A stretch of 64,000 bases of DNA from an uncultured Pseudomonadota bacterium (GTDB taxonomy: Bacteria > Myxococcota_A > UBA796 > GCA-2862545). Positions within the stretch are counted from its first letter, which is position 1, and each line of letters begins with the position of its first letter. The notes below the pieces were generated by a model that had not been told where the DNA came from, did no database searches, and was given only the letters and a program-made list of their open reading frames with translations. Position numbers and translations under genes: made by a program. The stretch spans positions 248,001 to 312,000 of the forward strand of contig CAJXTB010000005.1 of assembly GCA_913061235.1 (NCBI GenBank), written 5' to 3'. Shown here in pieces: positions 36,140 through 44,704 of the stretch.

Positions 36140-37485
36140 GCCGAGAGGGTCCCGACAACCTCGCCGACCAAGTCGTAGTCGCCGGCTTCGGTGATGCGCA
36201 CGGCGCGAATCTGGCCAATCTCAACATCTTCCGGGGCCATATTAATGTAGACCTGACCGTCGACGTCCGGGGCCTGGAACCAGGTGCGTCCCCGCAACAA
36301 CAGCTCGGACTCTTCGGCAGTGCCTTCGATGAGCACTGGCAAGACCGTTCCAACGTGTGCATGGAGCTTCTTGCGGCTGATCTCGGCTTGGATGCGCATG
36401 ATCTCTGCCTGGCGAGCCACCTTGACGTCTTCGTCTACCTGGTCGGGAAGCAGGGCCGCTGGCGTTCCGTCTTCCTGGTAGTACGTGAACACGCCCACAT
36501 GATCGAACTCTTGGTCGCGAACAAAGTCGCACAGCTCGGCGAAGTCCTCGTCCGTCTCGCCTGGGAAGCCAACGATGAACGTGGTGCGCATGCTGACGTC
36601 TGGCACGGCCTGATGGATGCGCTCGAGGATGCGTTCCTGCCCTGCCCGCTTCACGCCACGGCGCATGGCCTTGAGCATGGGGCCAGAGGCATGTTGCAGC
36701 GGCATGTCCAGGTACGGAACAACCTTTGGCTCGTCACGAAGGGCTTCGAGAAGGCCGTCTGGAATTCCGATGGGGTATGCGTAGTGCAGGCGAATCCACT
36801 GGATACCGTCGACCTTGGCCAACGCACGAAGCAGGTCGCCCAGTCCCGTCTTGGTACCTAGGTCCTTGCCGTAGGCGGTCGAATCCTGGCTGACCAGGTT
36901 CAGTTCCACGACACCCTGCATGGCAAGAGCGGTGGCCTCGGTCACTAGGGACTCGATGGTACGGCTACGAAGCACACCGCGCAGCTGCGGGATGATGCAA
37001 AAGGCGCACTTATGATTGCAGCCTTCGCTGATCTTCAAGTAGGCGCTGCACTGCGACCATGAGTTGACCCGTGGAGCCATCTCGTCGTGAATGTACATAG
37101 GAACGTCTACGAAGGACTTTGGCGTTGCCGAGTCGCGTGCGTCGAGCACGTCACGGATTCGGTGGTACTCGCCGGTGCCGAGGAAGTGGTCAACTTCGGG
37201 TAGTTCACCTTCCAGCGATGTTCCGTAGCGTTGGACCATGCACCCGGTGACGACGAGCTTCTTGCACTTGCCTTCTGTCTTGAACTTGGCCATGTCCAGC
37301 ACAGTCTCAATGGACTCTTCGGTCGCTGGCTGGATGAACGAGCAGGTGTTGACCACAATGACGTCCGCGTCATCTGCAGCATCCACAAACTCGTAGCCGC
37401 CCTCCATTAACGAGCCGACCATGACTTCTGAGTCGACCCGGTTCTTTGGGCATCCGAGACTAACGAGGTGCACGCGTTGCTTCAT
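36136..37485 (-). CDS. rimO: Ribosomal protein S12 methylthiotransferase
   Basis: A radical-SAM enzyme that adds a methylthio group to Asp89 of S12. It is 449 residues. The N-terminal UPF0004 domain has S-L-G-C-P-K-N-R-V-D-S-E, N-T-C-S-F-I and T-G-C (auxiliary cluster Cys). The radical-SAM cluster is C-N-H-K-C-A-F-C-I-I-P. A C-terminal TRAM domain ends the protein. RimO rather than MiaB is supported by the C-P-K-N-x-V-D-S-E motif. Coupled to the glycosyltransferase gene downstream. Confidence 0.95.
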   Translation of the reverse strand: MKQRVHLVSLGCPKNRVDSEVMVGSLMEGGYEFVDAADDADVIVVNTCSFIQPATEESIETVLDMAKFKTEGKCKKLVVTGCMVQRYGTSLEGELPEVDHFLGTGEYHRIRDVLDARDSATPKSFVDVPMYIHDEMAPRVNSWSQCSAYLKISEGCNHKCAFCIIPQLRGVLRSRTIESLVTEATALAMQGVVELNLVSQDSTAYGKDLGTKTGLGDLLRALAKVDGIQWIRLHYAYPIGIPDGLLEALRDEPKVVPYLDMPLQHASGPMLKAMRRGVKRAGQERILERIHQAVPDVSMRTTFIVGFPGETDEDFAELCDFVRDQEFDHVGVFTYYQEDGTPAALLPDQVDEDVKVARQAEIMRIQAEISRKKLHAHVGTVLPVLIEGTAEESELLLRGRTWFQAPDVDGQVYINMAPEDVEIGQIRAVRITEAGDYDLVGEVVGTLSA

Positions 37486-37559
37486 GGCTGGCTCCTAGAG
37501 CGAAGGCCGCCAATAGCGCGGCCGAGCCCTACGTGCCTACTTTGCACCCGAGGGACGCT

Positions 37560-38195
37560 CTACAGCGTGCCTGCGTCTACAACAATTGCACCATCGGGGA
37601 CGTCAAAGACGAACAGGCTGTCCGGCGTCGGAAGGTTCAATTGCATACCTTCAAAGTCGATTTCGGTGACGCTATCGTAGGCATCGACAATGGCGACCTT
37701 GTCTACAAGCAGCTCAGCATTCAGCGTCAGCGTGACCGTCTTAAACTGCCCTTCGTCCTTGGGCTCCAAGGTCAGCACTGTGGGGTCAGACGACACCAGG
37801 CTCACGTTGTACAACTCATCAAGCGTGTCCAGAGAGGACAGCAACGACTCGGCACCACCAGCAGTTGCGGTGAACCCGTCGTACTGAATCACTTGGTTTT
37901 CGGCTTGGGTGTAAATCCACATGGTCGAGCCATTGGTGACGAACTGCCGTGCGCCATCACCGAAGTTCCACCGCATCTTTGAGGGACGGGCGAGGGTGAC
38001 TTCACCCGACTGCACATCGTCTCCAAACATCGGGTTGCGTACGGTCTGGACAAACTGGGCGTTCATCACATTCACGTCACTGTACTTGGCTTCAACGGCG
38101 GCAATCGCCTCTTCCACCGTAGCAGGGCTGTCTGCCATTGCGGCGGCGGGAATGAGCAAGCTGAGCGCAAGCGACAGGGCCGTGCGTGCCATCAT
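37560..38195 (-). CDS. lolA: LolA-like outer-membrane lipoprotein carrier
   Basis: A periplasmic chaperone that carries lipoproteins from LolCDE to the outer membrane. About 211 residues from the ATG at 38195 (GGAG six bases upstream), with a signal peptide ending A-A-A-M-A. The half-barrel family motifs are visible: F-V-Q-T-V-R-N, G-E-V-T-L-A-R-P-S-K-M-R-W-N-F, G-S-T-M-W-I-Y and I-D-F-E-G-M-Q-L-N. A plausible consumer is the many lipoproteins in this window. Directly downstream of ftsK on the same strand, as in many Proteobacteria. Confidence 0.9.
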   Translation of the reverse strand: MMARTALSLALSLLIPAAAMADSPATVEEAIAAVEAKYSDVNVMNAQFVQTVRNPMFGDDVQSGEVTLARPSKMRWNFGDGARQFVTNGSTMWIYTQAENQVIQYDGFTATAGGAESLLSSLDTLDELYNVSLVSSDPTVLTLEPKDEGQFKTVTLTLNAELLVDKVAIVDAYDSVTEIDFEGMQLNLPTPDSLFVFDVPDGAIVVDAGTL

Positions 38196-38312
38196 GAGAA
38201 TCTCCAGAGTCATGTTCGAAGTGCAGCCGTTGGGGTCGGCTGCCGTGTCGTGTGTCTATACGTTCACACGGCCTGTACCTTCACCGCACTTACTGTCGGT
38301 GACCTAACGCTG

Positions 38313-41300
38313 CTACAGGACCTCACGGGGGCGGGCGCCGTCGGCAGGACCGATCACGCCAGAAGCCTCCATGTAATCAATGATTCGAGCGGCGCGGTTG
38401 TACCCAATCTTGAGGTGACGCTGCACCATAGACGTCGATGCTTTGTCGGCATTGATGACGATTTGCACAGCCTGGTCGTACAACTCGTCCTTCTCGTCCT
38501 CATCGACACCATTAGCGTTCTTACTCTCGTCCGTGATGTCGCCAATGTAGTCGGGCTCATCCTGCGCTCGCAGGAAGTCAGTGACGCGAGCCACTTCTTC
38601 GTCAGACACAAAAGCACCATGACAGCGCACGAGGTTTCCGGTTCCTGGTGGCAAGTACAGCATGTCACCACGACCGAGTAGGGCTTCGGCGCCGGCAGCG
38701 TCCAAGACCGTACGCGAGTCAATGCGGGTACGTAGCTGGAAGCTGATCCGAGTCGGAAGGTTGGCCTTGATCAGACCGGTGACAACATCCACCGACGGCC
38801 GCTGGGTGGCTACGATGAGGTGAATGCCGCAGGCACGCGCCTTTTGAGCGATTCGTGCGATGGACTCTTCCACTTCCTTACTGGCGACCATCATCAGGTC
38901 CGCGAGCTCGTCGATGACAATGACAATGTACGGCATGTGCTTCGGAGGCTCGGGGAGTCCGTCGCACTCCATCCAGTCCTTTGGTGCGTACTTGCGAGCA
39001 CGTTCCGCGTTCCATGACTCGATTTCTTTCTCGCGCTTCTTGTTGAAGCTGACAATGTTTCGCGTGCCCCATCGCGCAAGAATCTCGTAGCGATTGTCCA
39101 TCTCGCGACACGCCCAGGCCAGCGCCGTTGCTGCACGCTTCGGGTCTGTGACGACGGGATGAAGCAGATGCGGAATGCCTTCATACATCTCGAATTCAAG
39201 CATCTTCGGGTCGATGAGAAGCATGCGCAGGTCATCAGGCGATGACGTGTACAGCATGCTCATCAGCATGCCGTTGACCCCAACCGACTTACCCGCACCG
39301 GTTGTTCCACCGATGAGCAAGTGAGGCATCTTGGCCAAGTCACCAATGACTGGCTTGCCGCCAACGTCCTTGCCTAGAATGCATGGCAACGCTGCGTGGC
39401 ACTCCTTGAATGCAGGACTGGCGAGCACTTCCCGAAGGTAGATGGTCAGGCGCTTCGCGCTCGGAATCTCGATGCCCACACAGCCCTTTCCGGGGATGGG
39501 CGCAACAATGCGAACCCTGACGGCGCGCAGCGCCATGGCCAAGTCGTCGGACAACCCGGCGATGCGGGACACCTTGATGCCAGGTGCTGGCTCGAATTCA
39601 AAGATGGTTACGACTGGACCTGGTCGAACGGCAGTGACCTCACCACCAATCTTGAAGCTCAACAGCTTCTCTTCAACAGTCGCCGCCATCTCACGCAGCT
39701 CTTCTTCGTCGATTCCAGTGTCCTGATACGGGACTTCATCGAGCAGGCGCAGCGTGGGTAGGTGGAAGCTCTTCTTCTCCTCTACGACCGCCTCACCGTT
39801 GTCTTCGACCTTCTGGTCGTCCAAGTACGCTGCACGATGAACCGTGATTCCAGCGCCACGAATGCTCGCAGTTGTCGGGCGTGGAACATCGCCCATCGCC
39901 GGGACCGCGGCACCGATTGGTGCTGGAACGGGGGCGACAGGTGCTGTCGAGGCGGCGACAGGTTCAGGATGTGAAGGGACGAATGCTGCTGGCGGCGTGA
40001 CGCGTGGAGCGGGCACGACGACCGGCGGCGGCACTGTGGCCGCAGCGACGGGTGGCGTAGCAGGTGGTGCGACGGCAGCGACTACTGGAGCCACAGAGGC
40101 CGCTACTGGTGCGATGGGCGCGACGGGCGCGACGGGCGCGACGGGCGCGGCAACTGGAGGTGCTGCTGATGCGATGGGCGTGGCAACTGGAGGTACAGGG
40201 GGCGCTACTGATGCGACGGGCGCGGCAACTGGAGATGCAGGCGGGGCTACCGATGCGACGGGCGCGGCAACTGGAGGTGCAGGCGGGGCTACCGATGCGA
40301 CGGGCGCGGCAACTGGAGATGCAGGCGGGGCTACCGATGCGACGGGTGCGGCAACTGGAGATGCAGGCGGGGCTACCGATGCGACGGGTACTGATTCAGG
40401 GACCGCAAGCGAAGCGACAGGCGCGGCTACTGGAACCGAAGGGGCTGTAGCTGGAGAGACGGGCGCGGCCACTGGAGCCGTGACCGCCACGGGCGCTGTT
40501 GAAGCGCTGGTAACCTTCGGCACCACGACTACGGGAGCCGAAGGGGCCACGGCGACAGGTGCAGGTGCAACCACGACCGAGCGTGCAACCGCAGGCGAGA
40601 TGGCCGGCGTCGCTGGTGCCTGTGGGGTTGCTGGCGAGGCTACTGGGAGAACAGCGGACACCGGGGGTGAAACGACAGGCGCAGCCGTAACTATGGGCTG
40701 CGGCGTCACTTTCTGAGTCGAGACAGGCTGTGAGTAATGAGAGTCACCACGCTCGAGCTGCACGCGTCGTGACGCGGCATGCACGGCCGGCGTTGCCGTC
40801 GCTGGAGCCGCTACTACTGGACGCTGGGCAGTCTGTATTGGGGTCGCCCGTGCTGACGGCACAGCATGCCCAACTACAGATGGAGACTGCACTGACACAC
40901 TGGGTGTCGCCAACGAAACCGAGGGCGGTATGTGGATCACAAGGGAAGAGGCGGCCCTTGCATTGGGCTGAACCTGCTCTGTTGTTGCACCCACTTCCGG
41001 CATGACCACGGATGGTTCAGACGCGTTTACAGCCTTTGCCTCGGGCATACTCGACACCGAAGCAACCGGCTTCGACCGACGACGAGGCTTCGGCCTCACG
41101 GCTTGGCGAGCGTTGCGCTCATCGAAGGATGGGAACATGTCCAGCAGGTCACTCCCCTCACCCATGGGCTCGGGTGCAGCGTGCACTGCGGGCTGCTGAG
41201 GACCAGCCACAATACGACGTGGTGCTGGAGCACCGACCGCCACAGCGCTTGGACGCTGCCGAGGTCGAGTCTCGCGAATGATGGTCTCCGCCTCTCCATC

Positions 41301-42164
41301 TACACTCGTCGCGTGGACGGCCTCGAAAGGACGGTAACCAAGGTTCGGATCAATCCCGTCTGCTTCTCCACCAAATGTGCTGGGGTCGAAAGTGTCTTCT
41401 ACCTCTTCGACTTCCCACTCACCGGCGTCTCCACCACGGACCGAGTCCCACATACGAGCCAAGGTACGCCCGACACTGCGGCTCCCGGCAACAATCGCGG
41501 CCCACGATGCCGACGCTGTGCCCTTGGCAGCCCGAGCGCCGAACTGGCCTGCACCCGAGACCGCGCGACTTCCGGCATCGCGGACGACCGGGCCACGGGC
41601 TTCCACGCCTTCAACAAGCGCAGCTGCAACGCCCCGCCATCGAACACGGAACAATGCGGTACCACCGAGTACAAGCACGCCAAATAAGAGGAACAGCGCC
41701 CCCCAATAGCCAGCGACACCCTGGATACCCCCACCGAAGGTGGAACCAAGTGCTCCGCCTGCGGGGTAGCCAGCGATCTCACCCAACACAACATGCATGA
41801 GCCCGAGCACGGCGCTGTAAGTGATGAGCGCACCCAGCCAACGGCGCCAGTCAGCCACAGTTCTGCCAGCGAGCCGAACCATCGTCACGCTCAAAAGCAA
41901 GACGATTCCCCAGGCGCCAAGTCCAAAGCCGGCACGTAGGATGTGGGCCACATGTGCCCCCAACGTTCCGCAGGGATTGGTCACACGTCCAGAGCCCGTC
42001 TGAAAGACGGTAGGGTCGTGGGCGTCCGCACCAGCCAAACTGACAAGGGCAAACGTGAGAACAAGCGACACTCCTAAAAGCGCGAGCTCGGAGCGGCGTT
42101 CACCGACAATCGAGTTCAAGCGAGTGGCGACAGCGGACGTAGTAGTAGTGACTGAGGTACTCAT
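38313..42164 (-). CDS. ftsK: DNA translocase FtsK/SpoIIIE with long Pro/Ala/Val linker
   Basis: 1283 residues. The N-terminal domain has four membrane helices (about residues 20-170). A long low-complexity linker rich in Pro, Ala and Val spans about 330-770 and includes a run of 14-residue repeats (P-V-A-A-P-V-A-S-V-A-P-P-A-S). The RecA-like motor has Walker A G-G-T-T-G-A-G-K-S-V near residue 955 and Walker B I-V-I-V-I-D-E-L-A-D-L. The C-terminal gamma winged helix is present (M-V-Q-R-H-L-K-I-G-Y-N-R-A-A-R-I-I-D). It pumps DNA and aids dif resolution at the septum. ATG at 42164. The upstream region contains a candidate structured RNA leader. Confidence 0.97.
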   Translation of the reverse strand: MSTSVTTTTSAVATRLNSIVGERRSELALLGVSLVLTFALVSLAGADAHDPTVFQTGSGRVTNPCGTLGAHVAHILRAGFGLGAWGIVLLLSVTMVRLAGRTVADWRRWLGALITYSAVLGLMHVVLGEIAGYPAGGALGSTFGGGIQGVAGYWGALFLLFGVLVLGGTALFRVRWRGVAAALVEGVEARGPVVRDAGSRAVSGAGQFGARAAKGTASASWAAIVAGSRSVGRTLARMWDSVRGGDAGEWEVEEVEDTFDPSTFGGEADGIDPNLGYRPFEAVHATSVDGEAETIIRETRPRQRPSAVAVGAPAPRRIVAGPQQPAVHAAPEPMGEGSDLLDMFPSFDERNARQAVRPKPRRRSKPVASVSSMPEAKAVNASEPSVVMPEVGATTEQVQPNARAASSLVIHIPPSVSLATPSVSVQSPSVVGHAVPSARATPIQTAQRPVVAAPATATPAVHAASRRVQLERGDSHYSQPVSTQKVTPQPIVTAAPVVSPPVSAVLPVASPATPQAPATPAISPAVARSVVVAPAPVAVAPSAPVVVVPKVTSASTAPVAVTAPVAAPVSPATAPSVPVAAPVASLAVPESVPVASVAPPASPVAAPVASVAPPASPVAAPVASVAPPAPPVAAPVASVAPPASPVAAPVASVAPPVPPVATPIASAAPPVAAPVAPVAPVAPIAPVAASVAPVVAAVAPPATPPVAAATVPPPVVVPAPRVTPPAAFVPSHPEPVAASTAPVAPVPAPIGAAVPAMGDVPRPTTASIRGAGITVHRAAYLDDQKVEDNGEAVVEEKKSFHLPTLRLLDEVPYQDTGIDEEELREMAATVEEKLLSFKIGGEVTAVRPGPVVTIFEFEPAPGIKVSRIAGLSDDLAMALRAVRVRIVAPIPGKGCVGIEIPSAKRLTIYLREVLASPAFKECHAALPCILGKDVGGKPVIGDLAKMPHLLIGGTTGAGKSVGVNGMLMSMLYTSSPDDLRMLLIDPKMLEFEMYEGIPHLLHPVVTDPKRAATALAWACREMDNRYEILARWGTRNIVSFNKKREKEIESWNAERARKYAPKDWMECDGLPEPPKHMPYIVIVIDELADLMMVASKEVEESIARIAQKARACGIHLIVATQRPSVDVVTGLIKANLPTRISFQLRTRIDSRTVLDAAGAEALLGRGDMLYLPPGTGNLVRCHGAFVSDEEVARVTDFLRAQDEPDYIGDITDESKNANGVDEDEKDELYDQAVQIVINADKASTSMVQRHLKIGYNRAARIIDYMEASGVIGPADGARPREVL
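40182..40391. repeat. Tandem 42-bp repeats inside ftsK
   Basis: Five near-identical 42-bp units, preceded by a shorter related 33-bp unit and 9-bp GCGACGGGC repeats at about 40115-40145. They encode the 14-residue repeats in the FtsK linker. All are in frame, so copy-number change would alter linker length without a frameshift. Confidence 0.85.
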
Positions 42165-42212
42165 TGTGCGGAACCTAGCACCTCTTGACGCGTCAGGCCC
42201 ACCCTTCGAGTA

Positions 42213-42295
42213 GGTTCTAAGAGTCGGCTGGATCGAAATCCAGATCCGTCCGTCGTTTCCGTCTAATGCAGGAAATCGAGGAGGTACCTAGAACC
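42213..42295 (-). ncRNA. Candidate structured RNA / ftsK leader (three-way junction)
   Basis: An 83-base region closed by GGTTCTA (42213-42219) and TAGAACC (42289-42295). Inside are CTGGAT-TTCG-ATCCAG (minus strand, 42228-42243), a 6-bp stem with a UUCG tetraloop, and a TTTCC/GGAAA stem (42256-42260 with 42271-42275). Read on the minus strand this is a three-helix junction in the 5' region of ftsK, ending 49 bases before its ATG. It is not a tRNA: the loop sizes and T-arm do not fit. I match it to no known riboswitch. Confidence 0.45.
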
Positions 42296-42530
42296 AATGC
42301 GCGAATGGCGCACAACGCCTGAATCCCGACATCAAACAGCGCCCCGAGCACGTCGGTTCGCACGGACAAGCAGCGTCAGCGCGCGGTTGAATCTGACCGT
42401 GTTGGCCCGCCCACACTCGCACCACGCCATGCATGAGTGGCAGCAAAGAACTGCGAGCCAGGCATGCACTTCGAATCCCATCCCAGATGGGCAAAGCTAG
42501 ACAAACAATTGCGACGAGGACATTAGCAGA
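42296..42530. other. Intergenic stretch with no recognised gene
   Basis: Between the candidate leader and the terminator of the barrel gene. Both strands carry only short unsupported open frames. It has small inverted repeats: TGCGC/GCGCA near 42300 and CCCATC/GATGGG at 42477-42491. I could not recognise RNase P, tmRNA, SRP or 6S RNA signatures. Confidence 0.5.
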
Positions 42531-42548
42531 GGGGCATTCAACTGCCCC
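42531..42548 (-). terminator. Hairpin after the outer-membrane barrel gene
   Basis: GGGGCA and TGCCCC form a 6-bp stem with a 6-base loop, 12 bases after the barrel-gene stop at 42560. Only a short pyrimidine run follows. Probable terminator of the Glt/Nfs-like cluster. Confidence 0.45.
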
Positions 42549-42559
42549 GTCCATGCCAA

Positions 42560-43846
42560 TCAGTAGGTGAAGGTAGCCAACAAGTGGATATTCACGTCGT
42601 CGAATTCAAGGCTTTGGTCCACTACGTCGCTCGTGGCGCGTTGAATCCAAGCAGCGCCTGTAGTCACGGACGCGTAGTCTTGGAAGTAGTAGGTCAGGTC
42701 ACCGTTCGCCTGAAGGCGAATGTCGGCACGTGATTCCTGGCCAAAATGGTTCTCGAACCGCATGCGGACGCCACTGGAGAGTCCAAAGCGGGACCCCAGC
42801 CGACCGGTGTAGGTTCCGTACAACTCGTTGAATGCGGTGTAATTGGTGAACCAGGAATCAATGAAGTCCTTGCGGTACCCAATTGCAACACGTTGCCCTA
42901 CACCAAAGTCATACTGAATCTGGGTGGTGACGAGCAGGTTGTCGATACCCTTCACGTCTTGCGCGTAGGCATCTTCGTTGGAGTCCTCACAGCCGTCAAC
43001 CGACTCTTCCAGGTAGCGGCCTGAACCGTAGCCACCCGTCACAACAACCGTCATCCGTTCGGTGATGCGGCCACGAAGACCTGCCTGCATCTTAAGGTGG
43101 TTGTTGTCCGGCAGTGCCAGAGACGACCCTAAGGGCTGCTGGCTATTGCCCGTAGAGATGCAGGTCGCTCCCCAACGCTGAATGTCGTAGGAACCAAAGT
43201 ATACGACTGCAGTTCTTGGAAAGAACGTCCAATCGGCTGACCAAGTCGGCCCATACGAGTCACGGAAGTTGAAGGCTCGCAAGCGCCCCGTGTCATCAAA
43301 GACTTCGGGAACCCGGTAGCTGTCCACGCGATAGAAGCCACCCAACGTGAACGCTAGTGTGGGCCCAACACGAATGACGGAAGCACCGTCAAACCGGTTT
43401 CGGAACTGTGTGTGATAGCTACCAGTCTGGTCACCAGACGGATTGCTGTCGATACCCACGCGGTCCGAGAACCGGAAGCCGATGACTTGGTCCTTCAGTA
43501 CATCAACGCCCGCGTCAACGTTAAACTGGTTGAACCGGTCCAGGTTGGTCAGCCGTTCGGAGAAGAACTTGATGAGCTGGTAGTCGCCACCGATACGGAG
43601 GTCGACCTCTTGACTCTCAAGGGTCATCTCGACACGCGGCGCAATGCGCATATTGACGCCGGGAAGCGAATTCGCTTCCAAGCGGAGTGGGTTGGTGCGG
43701 TACTCAAGACCTACATCGAGTGACGGCGTGATGGTTGCATCACCGATTCGGATGTGGTCGCCCGGGTCGGCAACAGCCAACGATGAGACACCGAGAATCG
43801 CACAAGCGGCGATGCTCCAGCGATTTGGGATGTTGGCGACGGTCAT
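42560..43846 (-). CDS. Outer-membrane beta-barrel (BBP2-like), Glt/Nfs-like cluster
   Basis: 428 residues from the ATG at 43846 (a TTG one codon earlier is also in frame). The signal peptide ends S-S-L-A-V-A. The mature start I-T-P-S-L-D-V-G-L-E-Y-R-T-N-P resembles the putative beta-barrel porin 2 family. Amphipathic strands run to a C-terminal aromatic (L-L-A-T-F-T-Y), the outer-membrane insertion signal. Last gene of a cluster with AgmX-, ExbB/D- and TPR-type genes. GltA/GltB and NfsA/NfsB barrels occupy this place in Myxococcus systems, so it is probably the outer-membrane exit or anchor of the machine. Confidence 0.78.
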   Translation of the reverse strand: MTVANIPNRWSIAACAILGVSSLAVADPGDHIRIGDATITPSLDVGLEYRTNPLRLEANSLPGVNMRIAPRVEMTLESQEVDLRIGGDYQLIKFFSERLTNLDRFNQFNVDAGVDVLKDQVIGFRFSDRVGIDSNPSGDQTGSYHTQFRNRFDGASVIRVGPTLAFTLGGFYRVDSYRVPEVFDDTGRLRAFNFRDSYGPTWSADWTFFPRTAVVYFGSYDIQRWGATCISTGNSQQPLGSSLALPDNNHLKMQAGLRGRITERMTVVVTGGYGSGRYLEESVDGCEDSNEDAYAQDVKGIDNLLVTTQIQYDFGVGQRVAIGYRKDFIDSWFTNYTAFNELYGTYTGRLGSRFGLSSGVRMRFENHFGQESRADIRLQANGDLTYYFQDYASVTTGAAWIQRATSDVVDQSLEFDDVNIHLLATFTY

Positions 43847-43936
43847 CAAGCTAAATCCACTCTTGCCCGGGGGAAAACGTAGGCGCGCGGCGGCGACCCT
43901 TAAGCCATGAGGCGTACATGCGCGAGGGTTCCACGT

Positions 43937-44548
43937 CTAGAAGAAAGGGCTCGCGTCGGGCGGGTCAAAACTGACATCGTACTCAACCGGGAAGTCTGGA
44001 GCCTTTGTGTCTTCATCAGACCCAACTTCACCGCCTTCAACCACCAAAGTAGTCGAACCGTCCCGCAAAGCGCCGCTGTCCGTGCAACGTTCAGCCTCAG
44101 CCATCAGCTGACGGGCCTTGGCCAAAGCGACGGCAATTTTCCGGAATTCGTGATCGGCTCGTTCCAAGTCGCCAGCTTCAAGGCGCTTTTGCATGGCATC
44201 TTCGGCCGACTCACTCACGCCGCGCAGTGCACGGACCGCGGTCAGCTTGTTGTTCAAACACTGAAGCTGTTCAACGTCGGAATCACGACGCGCTGCCTCA
44301 ACCAACTTGGTGATAGCCTTGACGACTTCGTCGACTTCGGTATTCGCCGCAGAGGCGTAGTCCATCTTCTCTTCGGGAGTCGTGCTCGCGGTTCGCTCAA
44401 GGTCACCAACCACACCCACTTCGCCGTCTTGGGCGAACGCGGTGCTCGTGGTCAGGGTGAGTCCAAGAAGCGCGATGGCGATGGCGCCGCCGAGCCGAAC
44501 GAACGACACGCTACTGCGTCTCGTATTGAAAAAGGTCTTCATGAGCAC
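43937..44548 (-). CDS. Exported helical hypothetical protein
   Basis: About 203 residues. Signal peptide L-G-G-A-I-A-I-A-L-L-G-L-T-L-T-T-S-T-A-F-A. The mature part is helical and charged (residues 60-165), with two cysteines (L-Q-C-L-N-N and E-R-C-T-D) that could form a disulfide, and ends D-A-S-P-F-F. The GTG at 44548 has AGAGG eight bases upstream; the ATG two codons later is an alternative. No family recognised. It lies between agmX and the outer-membrane barrel gene, so it is probably a periplasmic component. Confidence 0.65.
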   Translation of the reverse strand: MLMKTFFNTRRSSVSFVRLGGAIAIALLGLTLTTSTAFAQDGEVGVVGDLERTASTTPEEKMDYASAANTEVDEVVKAITKLVEAARRDSDVEQLQCLNNKLTAVRALRGVSESAEDAMQKRLEAGDLERADHEFRKIAVALAKARQLMAEAERCTDSGALRDGSTTLVVEGGEVGSDEDTKAPDFPVEYDVSFDPPDASPFF

Positions 44549-44704
44549 TTGGATACCTCTCCGGACGGCCTTGCGTCAACACCCCGACGCAAAGTCGGTT
44601 TTGTTGGGCGCAAGCTTCGGGTTGCTCTTGGTTTGACACCACAGGCTCTTGAATCCATCATAGATTTCTCAACAAACCTGAAATCCTGCCCGGATAGCCA
44701 CTTT

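Noticed and set aside
39844-40716. 290-residue Gly/Ala/Thr-rich frame on the plus strand
   Set aside because: It is the mirror of the repetitive Pro/Ala/Val linker of FtsK; its repeats follow from the 42-bp units.
42213-42295. The inverted-repeat region before ftsK as a tRNA
   Set aside because: The 7-bp closing stem looks like an acceptor, but the anticodon-like loop is 10 bases, the T-loop-like stem has the wrong loop size and position, and the total length does not fit.
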